A DNA stretch of 64,000 nucleotides. Source: Chryseobacterium sp. RU37D. Its GTDB lineage: Bacteria; Bacteroidota; Bacteroidia; Flavobacteriales; Weeksellaceae. The notes beneath the pieces were generated by a model, which ran no database searches, was not told the origin of the DNA, and was given only the letters and a program-made list of their open reading frames with translations. Made by a program: the position numbers and the translations under genes. Shown piece after piece: positions 62,237 to 64,000 of the stretch. The stretch is from assembly GCF_900156075.1 (NCBI RefSeq), contig NZ_FTMM01000008.1, forward strand, positions 1 to 64,000, written 5' to 3'. Numbering within the stretch: the stretch's first letter is position 1; every line of letters begins with the position of its first letter.

Positions 62237-63197
62237 TATACTAATAACTTCCGCTGGGCAAAGGGTTTCTTTGGTTCGTGCATTTCAAAAGGAAATAAAA
62301 AAGATTGATGAGAATGGTAAAGTTTTCACGGTAGATCTTAATCCGGTTTTAGCGCCTGCTTGTCATGTTTCAGATGGATACAAACAAATTAACAGAGTTA
62401 CAGAATCAAATTATATTGCTAATCTGCTAGAGATTTGTAAAAGTTGGAATATTAAAATCATAATTCCTACTATCGATACAGAACTTCTTATTTTAGCAAA
62501 ACATAAATCTTTCTTTCTGGAAAATGGGATTATTCCTATTATTTCTTCAGAAAATTTTATTGAAAAATGCAGGGATAAAAGGATCATCAACAAATTTTTC
62601 AAAGAAAAAAATATAGAAATTCCAAAGCAATTCGATAAGGATAATATGTCGTTTCCTTTATTTATAAAACCTTACGACGGATCCTTAAGTAAAGATATAT
62701 TTTTAATAAAAGAACCTTCGGAACTTACTGATTATCATATGCAAAATCCTAAACTTATGTTTATGGAGTATATAGATCAGACTATTTACGATGAATACAC
62801 GGTGGATACTTATTATGATAAGAAGGGAGAGTTGAAATGCGTGGTTCCAAGAAAACGTATTTTTGTAAGGGCTGGTGAAGTAAATAAAGGGGTAACGCAG
62901 AAAAACGAGATAGAAAATTATGTAAGACAAAATATTCCCCAGATTGATGGCGCGGTAGGCTGTCTTACGATGCAGTTCTTTTTTCATCCGGGAAATAAAA
63001 GAATTATTGCCATAGAAATAAACCCTCGCTTTGGTGGAGGTTATCCTTTAAGTTATCTTGCGGGAGCAAATTATCCGGGATGGATTTTAAAAGAATATTT
63101 ATTGGGTGAACATATTTCTTATTTTGATGGCTGGGAGAATAATTTATTAATGCTTCGTTATGATGATGAGGTTTTAATTCATAATTATGAAGGGTAA
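62229..63197 (+). CDS. ATP-grasp domain protein
   Basis: The 322-residue protein has an N-terminal Rossmann-like part (ILITSAGQRVSLVRAF), the ATP-grasp lid (FPLFIKPYDGSLSKDIFLI) and the metal-binding IAIEINPRFGGGYPLSYLAG. ATP-grasp enzymes join a carboxylate to an amine or other nucleophile. In pgl-like clusters such proteins occur next to a HAD hydrolase and a PglE-like aminotransferase, as here. The acceptor could be an amino sugar, but this is inference. It overlaps its neighbours by 8 and 11 bases. Confidence 0.87.
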   Translation: MNNILITSAGQRVSLVRAFQKEIKKIDENGKVFTVDLNPVLAPACHVSDGYKQINRVTESNYIANLLEICKSWNIKIIIPTIDTELLILAKHKSFFLENGIIPIISSENFIEKCRDKRIINKFFKEKNIEIPKQFDKDNMSFPLFIKPYDGSLSKDIFLIKEPSELTDYHMQNPKLMFMEYIDQTIYDEYTVDTYYDKKGELKCVVPRKRIFVRAGEVNKGVTQKNEIENYVRQNIPQIDGAVGCLTMQFFFHPGNKRIIAIEINPRFGGGYPLSYLAGANYPGWILKEYLLGEHISYFDGWENNLLMLRYDDEVLIHNYEG

Positions 63198-63828
63198 ATA
63201 TATTATATTTGATCTGGATGATACGCTCATGTATGAAATTGAGTATCTGGAATCGGCATATCATGAAATTGCAGAATTATTGGATATTCAAAATAAGGAA
63301 ATGCTTTATCAGGATATGATCAATTGGTATCATGATAGAAAAGATGTTTTCGGAATTTTGGAAGGGAAATATTTACATGCAAAGATTGATTTATTGGATA
63401 TTTACCGAAATCATTTTCCTAAAATTAAAATTGCGGAAGAAGTAAAATTTGTTTTAGATTATATTATAGGGAAGTCCTATAAATTAGGATTAATCACAGA
63501 CGGAAGGTCAGTAACTCAAAGAAATAAATTACGGGCTTTGGATATTGAAGACCTTTTTGATAAGATTATTATTTCTGAAGAATTCGGAAGTTCAAAGCCG
63601 GATTTTAAAAATTATGAAGGATTCATGGGCACAGAAGATCTCGATTATTTTTATATCGGTGATAATACAAAAAAAGATTTCATAGCACCTAATAGCTTAG
63701 GCTGGATTACCATCGCATTGAAAGATACAGGAAAAAACATCCACAAACAGGATTTTGATTGGTCAGAACAACACAGACCACAAATAATAGTAAATAATAT
63801 TAAAGAAATCATTAGTTATATAAACTAA
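63187..63828 (+). CDS. HAD family hydrolase
   Basis: HAD motif I is FDLDDTLMYE near residue 8 with the nucleophile Asp, motif II/III are LITDGRS and SKPDFKNYE, and motif IV is YIGDNTKKDF. The length of 213 residues fits a small haloacid dehalogenase-like phosphatase. It overlaps the ATP-grasp gene by 11 bases, so the two probably act together. Substrate unknown. Confidence 0.88.
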   Translation: MKGKYIIFDLDDTLMYEIEYLESAYHEIAELLDIQNKEMLYQDMINWYHDRKDVFGILEGKYLHAKIDLLDIYRNHFPKIKIAEEVKFVLDYIIGKSYKLGLITDGRSVTQRNKLRALDIEDLFDKIIISEEFGSSKPDFKNYEGFMGTEDLDYFYIGDNTKKDFIAPNSLGWITIALKDTGKNIHKQDFDWSEQHRPQIIVNNIKEIISYIN

Positions 63829-63867
63829 GTATTTTTAAGTTTTGATTTTATAAAAAATATACACACA

Positions 63868-64000
63868 ATGTCACAAAAAATCTGGTTATCATCTCCACAT
63901 ATGGGAGGGAATGAACTAAAGTATATCAATGAAGCTTTCGCTGAGAATTGGGTGGCTCCTTTAGGGCCGAATGTAAATGGTTTTGAAGAAGACCTTGAAA
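63868..64000 (+). CDS. DegT/DnrJ/EryC1/StrS aminotransferase, PglE-like (N-terminal part, cut by the window end)
   Basis: The first 44 codons read MSQKIWLSSPHMGGNELKYI, NEAFAENWVAPLGPNVNGFE and then EDLE, the N-terminus of PglE-like 4-aminotransferases. It would aminate the 4-keto sugar made by the PglF-like dehydratase at 33253. The C-terminal half, homologous in family to the pseudogene at 32650, lies outside the window. Confidence 0.85.
   Translation, partial: MSQKIWLSSPHMGGNELKYINEAFAENWVAPLGPNVNGFEEDLE

Overview
The window looks like a chromosomal segment of a Flavobacteriia member (Bacteroidota), most like Chryseobacterium and relatives in the Weeksellaceae. The grounds are a low-GC sequence, many promoter -7 boxes of the Bacteroidota form TAnnTTTG, and family-typical versions of rpsP (long acidic tail), rpoN, PPK2, DUF1573 and DUF4241 proteins. 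No tRNA, rRNA, CRISPR array, transposase or prophage gene was seen.

Bases 1-24 kb are mostly housekeeping. In order they hold an M3 peptidase (-), an SRPBCC protein, a GreA-like protein, a nitroreductase, rpsP-rimM, asnS, rpoN, an ECF sigma factor overlapping a membrane-protein gene (-), the RNase P RNA gene, a PPK2 polyphosphate kinase (-), a DUF1573 lipid-free exported protein (-), valS, a DUF4241 protein, a PfkB sugar kinase, an alpha/beta hydrolase and HD hydrolase pair, small hypotheticals, a DUF72 protein (-), and a class I ribonucleotide reductase pair (-) whose beta subunit has the ligand pattern of the manganese-dependent subclass Id. The gaps between these genes carry REP-like inverted repeats, terminators and one frameshifted gene remnant.

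Bases 24-33 kb hold a MacAB-type export operon (one ATPase, two tandem permeases, one adaptor). Next is a small arsenic-type operon (arsR, DUF6428, a 41-residue membrane protein, arsC) with two matching operator-like palindromes but no efflux pump, followed by glyA and recX.

From about 32.65 kb to the window end lies a surface-polysaccharide (capsule or O-antigen) locus, all on the + strand and tightly packed. It opens with a decayed 3' half of a DegT-family sugar aminotransferase; an intact DegT-family gene begins at the other edge of the window. The locus encodes a PglF/WbpM-like dehydratase, Wza- and Wzc-like export proteins, and a full WbpA-E-D-B set for UDP-GlcNAc3NAcA. An L-2-hydroxyglutarate oxidase inside that set probably recycles its by-product. 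It also encodes a PIG-L deacetylase with an LpxD-like acyltransferase, a Wzx flippase, two Wzy/ligase-like membrane proteins, three GT4 glycosyltransferases and a GH56 (hyaluronidase)-like lipoprotein. Further on come a WbpG-HisH-HisF amidination cassette, an AsnB-type amidotransferase, the capE/F/G set for UDP-L-FucNAc, a PglC-type initiating transferase, an ATP-grasp protein and a HAD hydrolase.

One initiating transferase plus three glycosyltransferases fits a tetrasaccharide repeat assembled on undecaprenyl phosphate. Likely sugars are a bacillosamine/QuiNAc-type first sugar, GlcNAc3NAcA or its amidino form, and L-FucNAc. The sugar assignments are inferred from gene families.
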